Assembly (NCBI GenBank): GCA_024231375.1
Contig: JAAEQP010000594.1
Location: 1 to 8,868 of the forward strand
Origin: a bacterium
Lineage (GTDB): Bacteria; Hydrogenedentota; Hydrogenedentia; Hydrogenedentiales; SLHB01
Reading direction: 5' to 3'
Length of the DNA: 8,868 nt
In this document: positions 1 through 5,647 of the stretch, one piece after another
Numbering within the stretch: position 1 is the first letter of the stretch
How the letters are laid out: the number at the start of each line of letters is the position of its first letter
Notes under the pieces: model-generated
What the model was told of the DNA's origin: nothing
Seen by the model: the letters and a program-made list of their open reading frames with translations, nothing else
Database searches by the model: none
Translations under genes and position numbers: made by a program

Positions 1-626
1 ACATCGCCGTCTTCTTCGGCAGGGGATCTCTCGGCAAGCTTGGCCCACACTGCGTCGACGCTCAGCACGTCGCAGTCGTAGGTCAACCGAATCGCGTCAT
101 ACGAAAGGCCCAGCGTCGGTGAAATCTGGTTGCCGATGAGCCAACCCTTACCAAATTTCAGGTCCTGACGACCGATCCGCAGCCGCAGCGGCTGGCCAAG
201 CAACTGCTCCACCTGAATGTACGCCTGCTGCACTTCCACGTCGTCCGCACTGTTCGCGCGCGAATCCGCGCCCGTAACGTAGTTCGACCGGAAATCCTCG
301 CCCCAGACCGCGTAGTCTTGCAGTTCAATGAACGCGCAGACATCCTCCGTGAAATCCGCCGACACGTACAGCGACGTCCGCTGCTCGACGATAGTCCGGT
401 TATGGCCATCGTCGTCCCAATCGTAGACACTCGATGCGCCCAGGAAGCCAATCGGCCGACCCGGCAGAAACGAGTTCGGTATCCGCGTCTCGCGCGGGCC
501 ATTCCAGCCGTTCCTCCAGTACCGGCCCCGGATCCGGATCTGGCCACCCACCTGAACATTCTGCAATTCCGCATACGCACTACCCGCCACCAACACGATC
601 AGCGCAACACACACCATCCTTCGCAT
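1..626 (-). CDS. Alginate-export-type outer-membrane porin, N-terminal part (cut by window edge)
   Basis: Reading leftward from the ATG at 626-624, the frame stays open for 208 codons to position 3 and runs off the window. Residues 1-19 form a signal peptide (basic MRR, hydrophobic core, Ala-Tyr-Ala before Glu20), so the product is exported. The rest alternates polar and hydrophobic residues like beta-strands, with EQRTSLYVSADF (81-92), an EVQQAYIQVE stretch (131-140) and a GRQDLKFGKGWLIGN segment (152-166). That pattern is characteristic of the alginate export (AlgE-like) beta-barrel family, which carries anionic polysaccharides or other solutes across the outer membrane. An AAGGAGG Shine-Dalgarno sequence (637-631) lies 4 nt before the ATG and fixes the start. 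Substrate is unknown, and many relatives in this kind of genome have nothing to do with alginate. A generic porin is the main alternative. The C-terminal barrel is not visible. Confidence 0.75.
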   Translation of the reverse strand, partial: MRRMVCVALIVLVAGSAYAELQNVQVGGQIRIRGRYWRNGWNGPRETRIPNSFLPGRPIGFLGASSVYDWDDDGHNRTIVEQRTSLYVSADFTEDVCAFIELQDYAVWGEDFRSNYVTGADSRANSADDVEVQQAYIQVEQLLGQPLRLRIGRQDLKFGKGWLIGNQISPTLGLSYDAIRLTYDCDVLSVDAVWAKLAERSPAEEDGD

Positions 627-638
627 GCTTCCTCCTTC

Positions 639-650
639 CGAAGGCCTTCG
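639..650. promoter_or_regulatory. 12-bp perfect palindrome beside the porin ribosome-binding site
   Basis: CGAAGGCCTTCG reads the same on both strands and ends 2 bp from the porin Shine-Dalgarno sequence. It could be an operator or an RNA structure, but 12-bp palindromes arise by chance in GC-rich DNA, so function is only a suggestion. Confidence 0.25.
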
Positions 651-759
651 CTTCGCTGAAACGAATCCCCTCCGCACGGATCCAACACACTCACCCCTGC
701 CCCGGCTCTTTCCGCGCGAACCCAAGGCAAGACGGACTACCCTTACTGCACTAAAGACG

Positions 760-788
760 AGTCTACTTCCATTTTTCTCAGAATTCAA
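760..788 (-). promoter_or_regulatory. Candidate sigma70-type promoter for the porin gene
   Basis: On the minus strand TTGAAT (788-783) and TAGACT (765-760) are separated by 17 bp; each matches 4 of 6 consensus bases. The surrounding DNA is AT-richer than the rest of the window. This would give a leader of about 125 nt before the porin ATG. Confidence 0.4.
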
Positions 789-822
789 CGACTATTTCAT
801 CCTATTCTCTCGGTTTCAAAGC

Positions 823-844
823 GGGCTGGCTGGAGACCCAGCCC
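823..844. other. Inverted repeat in the divergent promoter region
   Basis: GGGCTGG (823-829) and CCAGCCC (838-844) form a 7-bp stem with an 8-nt loop. No T-run follows on either strand, so it is not an intrinsic terminator. It overlaps the candidate -35 box of the CYTH gene, where an operator would be plausible. Confidence 0.35.
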
Positions 845-859
845 CGGTTCTGACATAAT
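831..859 (+). promoter_or_regulatory. Candidate promoter for the CYTH-domain gene
   Basis: TGGAGA (831-836, 4/6 match) and CATAAT (854-859, 5/6 match) are 17 bp apart. Transcription would begin near 866, leaving a leader of about 40 nt before the GTG start at 907. Confidence 0.4.
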
Positions 860-906
860 CCCGCACGGATAGGGCCGACCTCAACCTTCTCTACGGGGGA
901 GTCCGC

Positions 907-1410
907 GTGCGAAACATCGAACTAAAGGCCGCGTTGGGGGACAGGGGCCGCGCCGTCCAGGTCTGCCAGGAACTGGGCGCATCACACGAGGGAGACATCC
1001 ATCAGATCGACACCTACTTCGCCGTCCCCCAAGGCCGCCTGAAACTGCGCGAGAGCGATCCGGGCGACGACTATCTGGTCCACTACGAACGCCCCGACGT
1101 AGCCGAGGCGAGAGCCTGCGACTATACAATCTCCATAGTGCCGCGATCAGTCAAGTCGTTTCTGGGGAAGGTGTTAGGCGTGATAGCCGAAGTGGATAAA
1201 ATCCGCACCCTCTACCTCTGGGAGAATGTGCGAATCCATCTCGACACCGTCGTGGGGTTGGGTGAGTTCATCGAGTTTGAGGCCGTGCTGTCGGAGAAAT
1301 ACCACGATGCCGACGGACACGCCGAACTGGCCCGGCTTCTCGATGCCTTCGCCATCGCCGACTCCGACATTCTCGACTGCTCCTACCTGGACCTCGTTAC
1401 CAGGCGGTAG
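907..1410 (+). CDS. CYTH-domain protein, class IV adenylate cyclase-like
   Basis: The 167-residue product matches the single-domain CYTH fold, a beta-tunnel that binds triphosphates through acidic and basic residues. Visible landmarks are the N-terminal NIELK (3-7, a variant of the ExExK signature with the first Glu replaced by Asn), DTYF (35-38), GRLKLRE (43-49), YERPD (60-64), VDKIRTLY (96-103), RIHLD (109-113) and the acidic strand GEFIEFE (119-125). The order and the RIHLD...LGEFIEFE block are those of CyaB-like class IV adenylate cyclases. Family members make cAMP or hydrolyse thiamine triphosphate or inorganic triphosphate, and sequence alone does not settle which. The start is GTG, supported by GGGGGAG (895-901) at 5-nt spacing; translation begins just before the first conserved strand. 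The protein is cytosolic and monocistronic. It converges on the dehydrogenase operon with only 12 bp between the stops and no intrinsic terminator between them. Confidence 0.85.
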   Translation: MRNIELKAALGDRGRAVQVCQELGASHEGDIHQIDTYFAVPQGRLKLRESDPGDDYLVHYERPDVAEARACDYTISIVPRSVKSFLGKVLGVIAEVDKIRTLYLWENVRIHLDTVVGLGEFIEFEAVLSEKYHDADGHAELARLLDAFAIADSDILDCSYLDLVTRR

Positions 1411-1422
1411 GCCTCAGCCCGG

Positions 1423-2460
1423 TCAGGGTTGCACCACCACACGCATGCCCGCATGCGATTCGGCCATGGCGAAGGCCTCCGCCGCCTGATCCAGCGGGTA
1501 CGTGTGCGACACATACTGCTTCATGTCCACCACCCCGTCCGCGATGAGATCGATGGCTTTCTGGTGGTGTCGCGGCATGCACCCGTGGGCGCCGCACACG
1601 AACAGCTCCTTGTAGTGAATCACGTTCGTGTCCAAGGTCACCATCGACTTGTCCTTCGGGAGACCCCCGAAGAAGTTCACCCACGCACGGTTCTTCGCCA
1701 TGTTGATGGCGTCCACCTGCGCCTCGGGCGAAGGGCACGCCGTCACAATCACATCGGCGCCCAGCCCGTCCGTCTCCTCCTTCACCCGTGCCACCGGGTC
1801 TTCCTCCGACGAGCAAATGTACACGTCCGCACCAAATTGCTTCGCCTTCTCCAGCCGCGGCCGCGACCGCTGCACCACGATCACCTTCCCCGCGCCCATG
1901 CGCCGGGCCACCTCGATGATCATGCATCCAATCGGCCCCGCCCCGATGATGACTACCGTGTCCCCAAACCCCACGGGGGATAGCTCCAGCGCGTTCAACA
2001 CGCATCCAAGCGGCTCCGCCAACGCGGCCTCGTCGAAGGACACATGGTCGGGCACCTTATGCACGGGTCCGTAGTTCACCACCGTACGGTTCAGCAGCAC
2101 GTATTCCGCGAAACTCCCCGGAAACTGGTACCCCATCGCGTAATTAGTCTGACAGTTGTTCCCAATGCCCGCCTCGCAGAACGTGCATTCTCCACACGGA
2201 ACGTCCGCCCCGATGCACACCCGGTCGCCTTCGGCAAACCTCTGCACATTGCCCCCCACGGTCACCACTTCGCCTGCCGACTCATGCCCCATGACCGCCG
2301 GTGGCTTCAACCGAGGGTTGCCGTGATGAAACATCCGAATGTCCGACCCACACACCGCACACGCGCGTACCCGTACAAGCACGCTGTCGCCGTCCACTTC
2401 CGGCGTCGGCACATCACGCGTCACAAGCTTCTCAAGATCTTCAAGAACAGCCGCTCTCAT
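1423..2460 (-). CDS. Zinc-dependent medium-chain dehydrogenase (L-iditol/threonine dehydrogenase-like)
   Basis: This 345-residue protein has the full zinc-dependent MDR layout. The catalytic zinc site is Cys37 (in CAVCGSD), His59-Glu60 (GHE) and Glu149 (EPLG). The structural zinc loop is Cys89, Cys92, Cys95 and Cys103 with canonical C-x2-C-x2-C-x7-C spacing. The Rossmann motif is GAGPIG (173-178). It should oxidise a secondary alcohol such as a polyol, sugar or hydroxy acid with a nicotinamide cofactor; the substrate cannot be named. The end of Rossmann strand 2 reads VVQRSR (195-200): the acidic residue that usually selects NAD is Gln197, followed by two arginines, hinting at NADP. I chose the ATG at 2460 because homology starts there (MRAAV) and GGAG lies 8 nt upstream. 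A GTG at 2490, overlapping the upstream stop as GTGA, would add ten residues. It is the second gene of a probable operon, 26 bp after its paralogue. Confidence 0.87.
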   Translation of the reverse strand: MRAAVLEDLEKLVTRDVPTPEVDGDSVLVRVRACAVCGSDIRMFHHGNPRLKPPAVMGHESAGEVVTVGGNVQRFAEGDRVCIGADVPCGECTFCEAGIGNNCQTNYAMGYQFPGSFAEYVLLNRTVVNYGPVHKVPDHVSFDEAALAEPLGCVLNALELSPVGFGDTVVIIGAGPIGCMIIEVARRMGAGKVIVVQRSRPRLEKAKQFGADVYICSSEEDPVARVKEETDGLGADVIVTACPSPEAQVDAINMAKNRAWVNFFGGLPKDKSMVTLDTNVIHYKELFVCGAHGCMPRHHQKAIDLIADGVVDMKQYVSHTYPLDQAAEAFAMAESHAGMRVVVQP

Positions 2461-2486
2461 CAACCTATCTCCATTCACTCGGGCGT

Positions 2487-3536
2487 TCACGCGCCCGCGT
2501 CACTCACATACATCACCTTGTTCGAGAACTCCGTACGGTCCCGCATCATTGCCATTGCCCCGGGCAATCCCTCCAAACCCACACGGTGCGTGATGAGAGG
2601 CTCCACGGCCAGACGGCCCGTCGCCATGAAGTCCAGTGCCAGTTTCCACTCGTTCCGGGGCAGATCCGAATACGACGAGTTCCACGTCCCCACCACCGTC
2701 AGTTCCTTGCGCAGGATCGCCCAGTACGAATCTTGCGACAGCTTCATCTCGCCCGACGGGTTGCCCATCAGCACCACACGGCCAAACGGCCGCGTACACG
2801 GCATGCACTGCTCCAACGCCGCCGCGCTGCCAGCCGCTTCAATCACCAGGTCCGCGCCACGCCCCGTCAGGCCCATGGCCCACTCGGTCACGTCGCCCTC
2901 CAACGCGTTGAACACGTCCGTGAAGCCAAGGCCCCGCGCAAACGCGATCTTGTCCTTGTCGATATCGACCAGGAGTGTTTGGGCCGCACCCCACGCCTGG
3001 GCCCACTGCGCCAACATCAGGCCGATGGGGCCCGCGCCGAAAATCAGCACCGTGTCGCCCAGGTCAACACCGCCCTGCCGCAACGCGTGCGCCGCTACGG
3101 CAGCCGGTTCCACCATCGCCGCCGCCTCGAACGACACGCCCTCCGGCATGGGCACAAGATTCCAGACCGGCGCGCACACGGTTTCCGCAAACGCACCGTC
3201 GCTTCGGGATCCCAGGTAGTCGTAATCCTCGCACAAGGCATACTCGCCCTTGCCGCACATGGCGCAGGCCTTGCACGGAATCAAAGGAAACACCGCACAC
3301 CCGCGGCCCATCCATTCGGAATCCACCCCGTCGCCCACGCCTGCGATCACGCCCGAGAACTCATGCCCCGGAATCGTGGGAAACGTGTACGTCCCCTTCG
3401 TGAACACACGCGGGATGTCCGACCCGCACACGCCACATGCCCGGATACGCACCAAGACCTCGCCCGCTCCCGGCACCGGGTCCGGCGCATCCTCACACCT
3501 CAGATCGCCGATTCCGTGCAGCACACATGCTTTCAT
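2487..3536 (-). CDS. Zinc-dependent dehydrogenase, galactitol-1-phosphate 5-dehydrogenase (GatD)-like
   Basis: The 349-residue protein is a complete MDR enzyme. Catalytic zinc ligands are Cys37 (CGVCGSD), His58-Glu59 (GHEF) and Glu143; the structural zinc cysteines are 88, 91, 94 and 102. The cofactor motif is GAGPIG (167-172), with Asp191 at the end of strand 2, as expected for NAD. Blocks such as AVFPLIPC (81-88), YDYLGSRSDG (105-114), ILRKELTVVGTWNSS (274-288) and PLITHR (313-318) are typical of the GatD group, which oxidises galactitol-1-phosphate to tagatose-6-phosphate. No galactitol phosphotransferase genes are visible, so the true substrate may be another polyol or sugar. The ATG at 3536 has GAGGA (3547-3543) at 6-nt spacing and sits at the family's usual N-terminus (MKACVLHG); a longer in-frame extension to 3689 crosses palindromic spacer DNA and is rejected. 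First gene of the pair with 1423-2460. Confidence 0.88.
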   Translation of the reverse strand: MKACVLHGIGDLRCEDAPDPVPGAGEVLVRIRACGVCGSDIPRVFTKGTYTFPTIPGHEFSGVIAGVGDGVDSEWMGRGCAVFPLIPCKACAMCGKGEYALCEDYDYLGSRSDGAFAETVCAPVWNLVPMPEGVSFEAAAMVEPAAVAAHALRQGGVDLGDTVLIFGAGPIGLMLAQWAQAWGAAQTLLVDIDKDKIAFARGLGFTDVFNALEGDVTEWAMGLTGRGADLVIEAAGSAAALEQCMPCTRPFGRVVLMGNPSGEMKLSQDSYWAILRKELTVVGTWNSSYSDLPRNEWKLALDFMATGRLAVEPLITHRVGLEGLPGAMAMMRDRTEFSNKVMYVSDAGA

Positions 3537-3580
3537 AGACCGTCCTCGAATAGGTGAGTTCACATGCCCTTCACGCAGCC

Positions 3581-3591
3581 AGCATACCACA
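3581..3591 (-). promoter_or_regulatory. Candidate extended -10 promoter for the dehydrogenase operon
   Basis: The minus strand reads TGTGGTATGCT (3591-3581), an extended -10 (TGn followed by TATGCT) about 45 nt before the first dehydrogenase ATG. There is no good -35 box. The same TGTG(G/C)TA core occurs at two other candidate promoters here, at 8694-8704 (+) and 8570-8560 (-). Confidence 0.33.
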
Positions 3592-3630
3592 CCCGCCCCG
3601 AACCACGAGCCACGCCCATTTTCCCGTAGA

Positions 3631-3648
3631 GCCGGGCTTCGTCCCGGC
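3631..3648. repeat. REP-like palindrome 1
   Basis: GCCGGG (3631-3636) pairs with CCCGGC (3643-3648) across a CTTCGT loop. It lies in the spacer between the kinase-synthase gene and the dehydrogenase operon. No T-run follows. GC-rich short hairpins in clusters are typical of REP/BIME-type extragenic repeats. Confidence 0.5.
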
Positions 3649-3661
3649 CCTCTTTCCGCTC

Positions 3662-3709
3662 TGGCATGGCCTCTCGGCCGCGCCACCACGTGACTCGAAG
3701 GTCATGCCA
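3662..3709. repeat. Inverted repeat enclosing smaller palindromes
   Basis: TGGCATG (3662-3668) and CATGCCA (3703-3709) are exact inverted copies 34 nt apart. Between them lie GGCC-rich and CACGTG palindromes, so the stretch could fold into a branched RNA structure. Function is unknown. Confidence 0.35.
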
Positions 3710-3724
3710 CGACAACCCACGCAA

Positions 3725-3739
3725 GTCCGCACAGCGGAC
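3725..3739. repeat. REP-like palindrome 2
   Basis: GTCCGC (3725-3730), loop ACA, GCGGAC (3734-3739): a perfect 6-bp stem. The stem resembles the GTCCGCC/GGCGGAC hairpin at 7181-7197, so both may belong to one repeat family. Confidence 0.45.
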
Positions 3740-3751
3740 GGCAGATCGTAG

Positions 3752-3771
3752 CCACGGGCGCAAGCCCGTGG
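3752..3771. repeat. REP-like palindrome 3 (8-bp stem, GCAA tetraloop)
   Basis: CCACGGGC (3752-3759), loop GCAA, GCCCGTGG (3764-3771): a perfect 8-bp stem with a stable GNRA-type tetraloop on the plus strand. It is 51 bp downstream of the kinase-synthase stop codon, where it may protect the 3' end or weakly terminate, but it lacks a T-run. No REP-associated transposase gene is visible in the window. Confidence 0.6.
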
Positions 3772-3821
3772 AATCCCCTCCCTTCCCAAAGGAGCCCCCG
3801 CAGGGCGGCGACACATTCCCC

Positions 3822-5441
3822 TCACACCCTGTCAATACCCCCATGCCAATCCGGCCGAAACCGCGACTGCAATTCCCACGCGTCCAACACCACCAGCGCG
3901 GCCATGCTCTCCATCACCGGAATTACCCGCGGCACAATGCACGGGTCGTGGCGTCCATGCACCTCAATCGTCCGATCCTCACCGTCCATGCCCGTCGTAT
4001 CCTGAGGCTTCGCGATAGACGACGTCGGCTTCACTGCGATCCGAAGCACCACTGGTTGCCCTGTCGAGATGCCACCCGTGATGCCCCCGCCGTGGTTGCT
4101 CCGGAACCCATCCTTCTTCATCCCGTCGTTCGCTTCGCTGCCCCGCATCCGGCTCAGCGCGAATCCGTCGCCCACCTCAATCCCCTTCGTGGCGCCAATC
4201 GTCATCAACGCGCCCGTCAGCTTGGCATCGATCTTCCCGAACACCGGATCGCCAATCCCTGCCGGAAGTCCGTGGATTTCCAGTTGCACCACGCCGCCCA
4301 CCGAATCGTTGTCGTCCTTGGCCGCTAGAATCGCTTCCGCCATCCGCTCGGCCGCGGCCGGGTCCGCGCACCGGGCCGGATTGTCCTCAATCGCGTCGTA
4401 ATCGCATCGCTCCGCCACGACCCCCGCGATTTCCACCGCATGTGCCACGATACGCACGCCCCGCTCCGACAGCATCTTCTTCGCGATGGCGCCGCACACT
4501 ACACGCCCCGCCGTTTCCCGGCCGGACGAACGCCCCCCGCCCCGATGGTCGCGAATCCCGTACTTCTTGTAGTACGTGAAATCCGCGTGGCCTGGGCGAA
4601 ACGCATCGCGCAAGGCCTCGTATTTCGTAGAGTCCTGGTCCCGATTGAACACCACCATGGCGATGGGCGCGCCCGTGGTCTTGCCTTCGAAGACGCCCGA
4701 GAGGATTTGCACGCGATCCGCCTCGTTCCTCGGCGTAGTCAGTGCGCTCTGGCCCGGACGCCGCCGGTCGAGTTCGCGCTGCACGTCCTCGGCATCGACA
4801 GCCACACCCGGGCGGACCCCGTCCAGCACAGCCCCGATAGCCGGGCCATGGCTTTCGCCAAACGTCGTCATCCGAATCACGTCGCCGTAAGTGTTCGGCG
4901 CCCTCGAACGGAGCCTCAGTTCCTGTGCAACAAGCCGGGAAAGGCGTTCCGCAATCTGCTCGGGTTCATCACTCGACGTGTCCAGGAAGATGTCGGTGAA
5001 CGGGAACACCACCTCGCCGTAGTACGCCACGCGCTCGTCGAAACGTGCCCGTCCGTCAGCGCCGCGAAGCCACGGTGGCACGCCCGCCCGCGTGGCCCGT
5101 TCCCACAACACATCCGGCGGCGCGGTCAAGTAGATGACGATGCCGTCCTCCCGCAATCGCCATCGGGCATCCGGATTCAGCATGGTCGATCCACCCGTGA
5201 CAACCACCTGCCAGTTGTCGCCCGTCATCAACTCCACCACCTGCGCCTCGAACTTGCGGAAAGGCTCTTCACCGAGACGTTCGTAGATTTCGCGGCAGCC
5301 CAGGGGCTCCCCGTCCTGGCATGCGAAGAGACGTTCGATCTCCTCGTCGGTTTCCGTCATCGGAATCCCGAGCCGATCCGCCAGGGCTCGGCTCACGCTG
5401 CTCTTTCCTGCCCCCTTCGGACCCGCCACAACGATACGCAT
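3822..5441 (-). CDS. aroC: Fused shikimate kinase-like domain + chorismate synthase
   Basis: One uninterrupted 539-codon frame encodes two shikimate-pathway domains. Residues 1 to about 175 form a P-loop shikimate kinase-like domain: Walker A GPKGAGKSS (7-15), TETDEEIE (29-36) with the substrate aspartate Asp32, FRKFE (61-65) with the substrate arginine Arg62, TGGS (82-85), and DERVAYY (135-141) with Arg137. From about 183 to 539 comes chorismate synthase, which converts EPSP to chorismate with reduced FMN. Its signatures are TFGESHGPAIG (193-203), RRRPGQS (226-232), the GGGRSSGRETAGR block (301-313), GSEANDGM (434-441) and GRHDPC (496-501). The two domains are separate steps of the pathway, with EPSP synthase (AroA) acting between them. 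Oddities in the kinase half are Ser85 for the third Gly of GGG, VPPWL (121-125) where RPLL/RPTL is usual, and a 9-residue insert with two cysteines (41-49). The synthase half looks intact. The ATG at 5441 has AAGGGAG (5457-5451) at 9-nt spacing. Confidence 0.92.
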   Translation of the reverse strand: MRIVVAGPKGAGKSSVSRALADRLGIPMTETDEEIERLFACQDGEPLGCREIYERLGEEPFRKFEAQVVELMTGDNWQVVVTGGSTMLNPDARWRLREDGIVIYLTAPPDVLWERATRAGVPPWLRGADGRARFDERVAYYGEVVFPFTDIFLDTSSDEPEQIAERLSRLVAQELRLRSRAPNTYGDVIRMTTFGESHGPAIGAVLDGVRPGVAVDAEDVQRELDRRRPGQSALTTPRNEADRVQILSGVFEGKTTGAPIAMVVFNRDQDSTKYEALRDAFRPGHADFTYYKKYGIRDHRGGGRSSGRETAGRVVCGAIAKKMLSERGVRIVAHAVEIAGVVAERCDYDAIEDNPARCADPAAAERMAEAILAAKDDNDSVGGVVQLEIHGLPAGIGDPVFGKIDAKLTGALMTIGATKGIEVGDGFALSRMRGSEANDGMKKDGFRSNHGGGITGGISTGQPVVLRIAVKPTSSIAKPQDTTGMDGEDRTIEVHGRHDPCIVPRVIPVMESMAALVVLDAWELQSRFRPDWHGGIDRV

Positions 5442-5464
5442 CTCTTAATGCTCCCTTTCGTCCC

Positions 5465-5480
5465 GCGAAACCGGTTTCGC
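5465..5480. promoter_or_regulatory. Perfect 16-bp palindrome, candidate operator of the kinase-synthase gene
   Basis: GCGAAACCGGTTTCGC is identical on both strands and lies 24 bp before the fusion gene's ATG. The GAAACCGGTTTC core, with a central CG, has the form of LacI/GalR-family operators. A weak -10-like TATGCT is on the minus strand at 5504-5499, so the palindrome would sit just downstream of the start of transcription, a repressing position. No regulator gene is visible. The rest of the 206-bp spacer holds a further CTCCTGCAGGAG palindrome (5577-5588) and no clear terminator for the upstream gene. Confidence 0.5.
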
Positions 5481-5647
5481 AGTCCCATATGCCCATCAAG
5501 CATAGCCCGGCGTGGTCGAAACCTAGATCAACCCATCCGGGTCGCGGAGTATTCCCGTATCCGGGCGGAGAAGTGCCTCCTGCAGGAGCTGGAGCCCCTT
5601 CGGAATTCGCGGCCACGGAGGCGATGGCGCGGGGTCTCCCGAACGCG

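Noticed and set aside
158..580. Open frame of 140 codons on the minus strand
   Set aside because: It lies out of frame inside the porin gene, is extremely Arg/Ser/Thr-rich and has no ribosome-binding site; the porin frame from 626 has the signal peptide and family segments.
1411..1422. Terminator between the convergent CYTH and dehydrogenase genes
   Set aside because: The 12-bp gap and its flanks hold no stable stem followed by a T-run on either strand.
2044..3557. Long plus-strand frames opposite the dehydrogenase operon
   Set aside because: They are antisense shadows created by GC-rich codon use; the translations are His/Arg/Pro-rich with no domain character, while the opposite strand encodes two complete zinc enzymes.
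3537..3821. CRISPR array or RNA gene in the palindromic spacer
   Set aside because: The hairpins differ from one another, have no regular spacing and no uniform repeat unit, and nothing folds into a tRNA-like or riboswitch pattern I recognise.
5523..5647. Minus-strand frame past the PqaA-family stop, ending GLQLLQEALLRPDTGILRD
   Set aside because: The last 25 or so residues look helical and protein-like, so a gene remnant is possible, but the frame overlaps the PqaA-family gene, has no start signal in the spacer and matches nothing I recognise.
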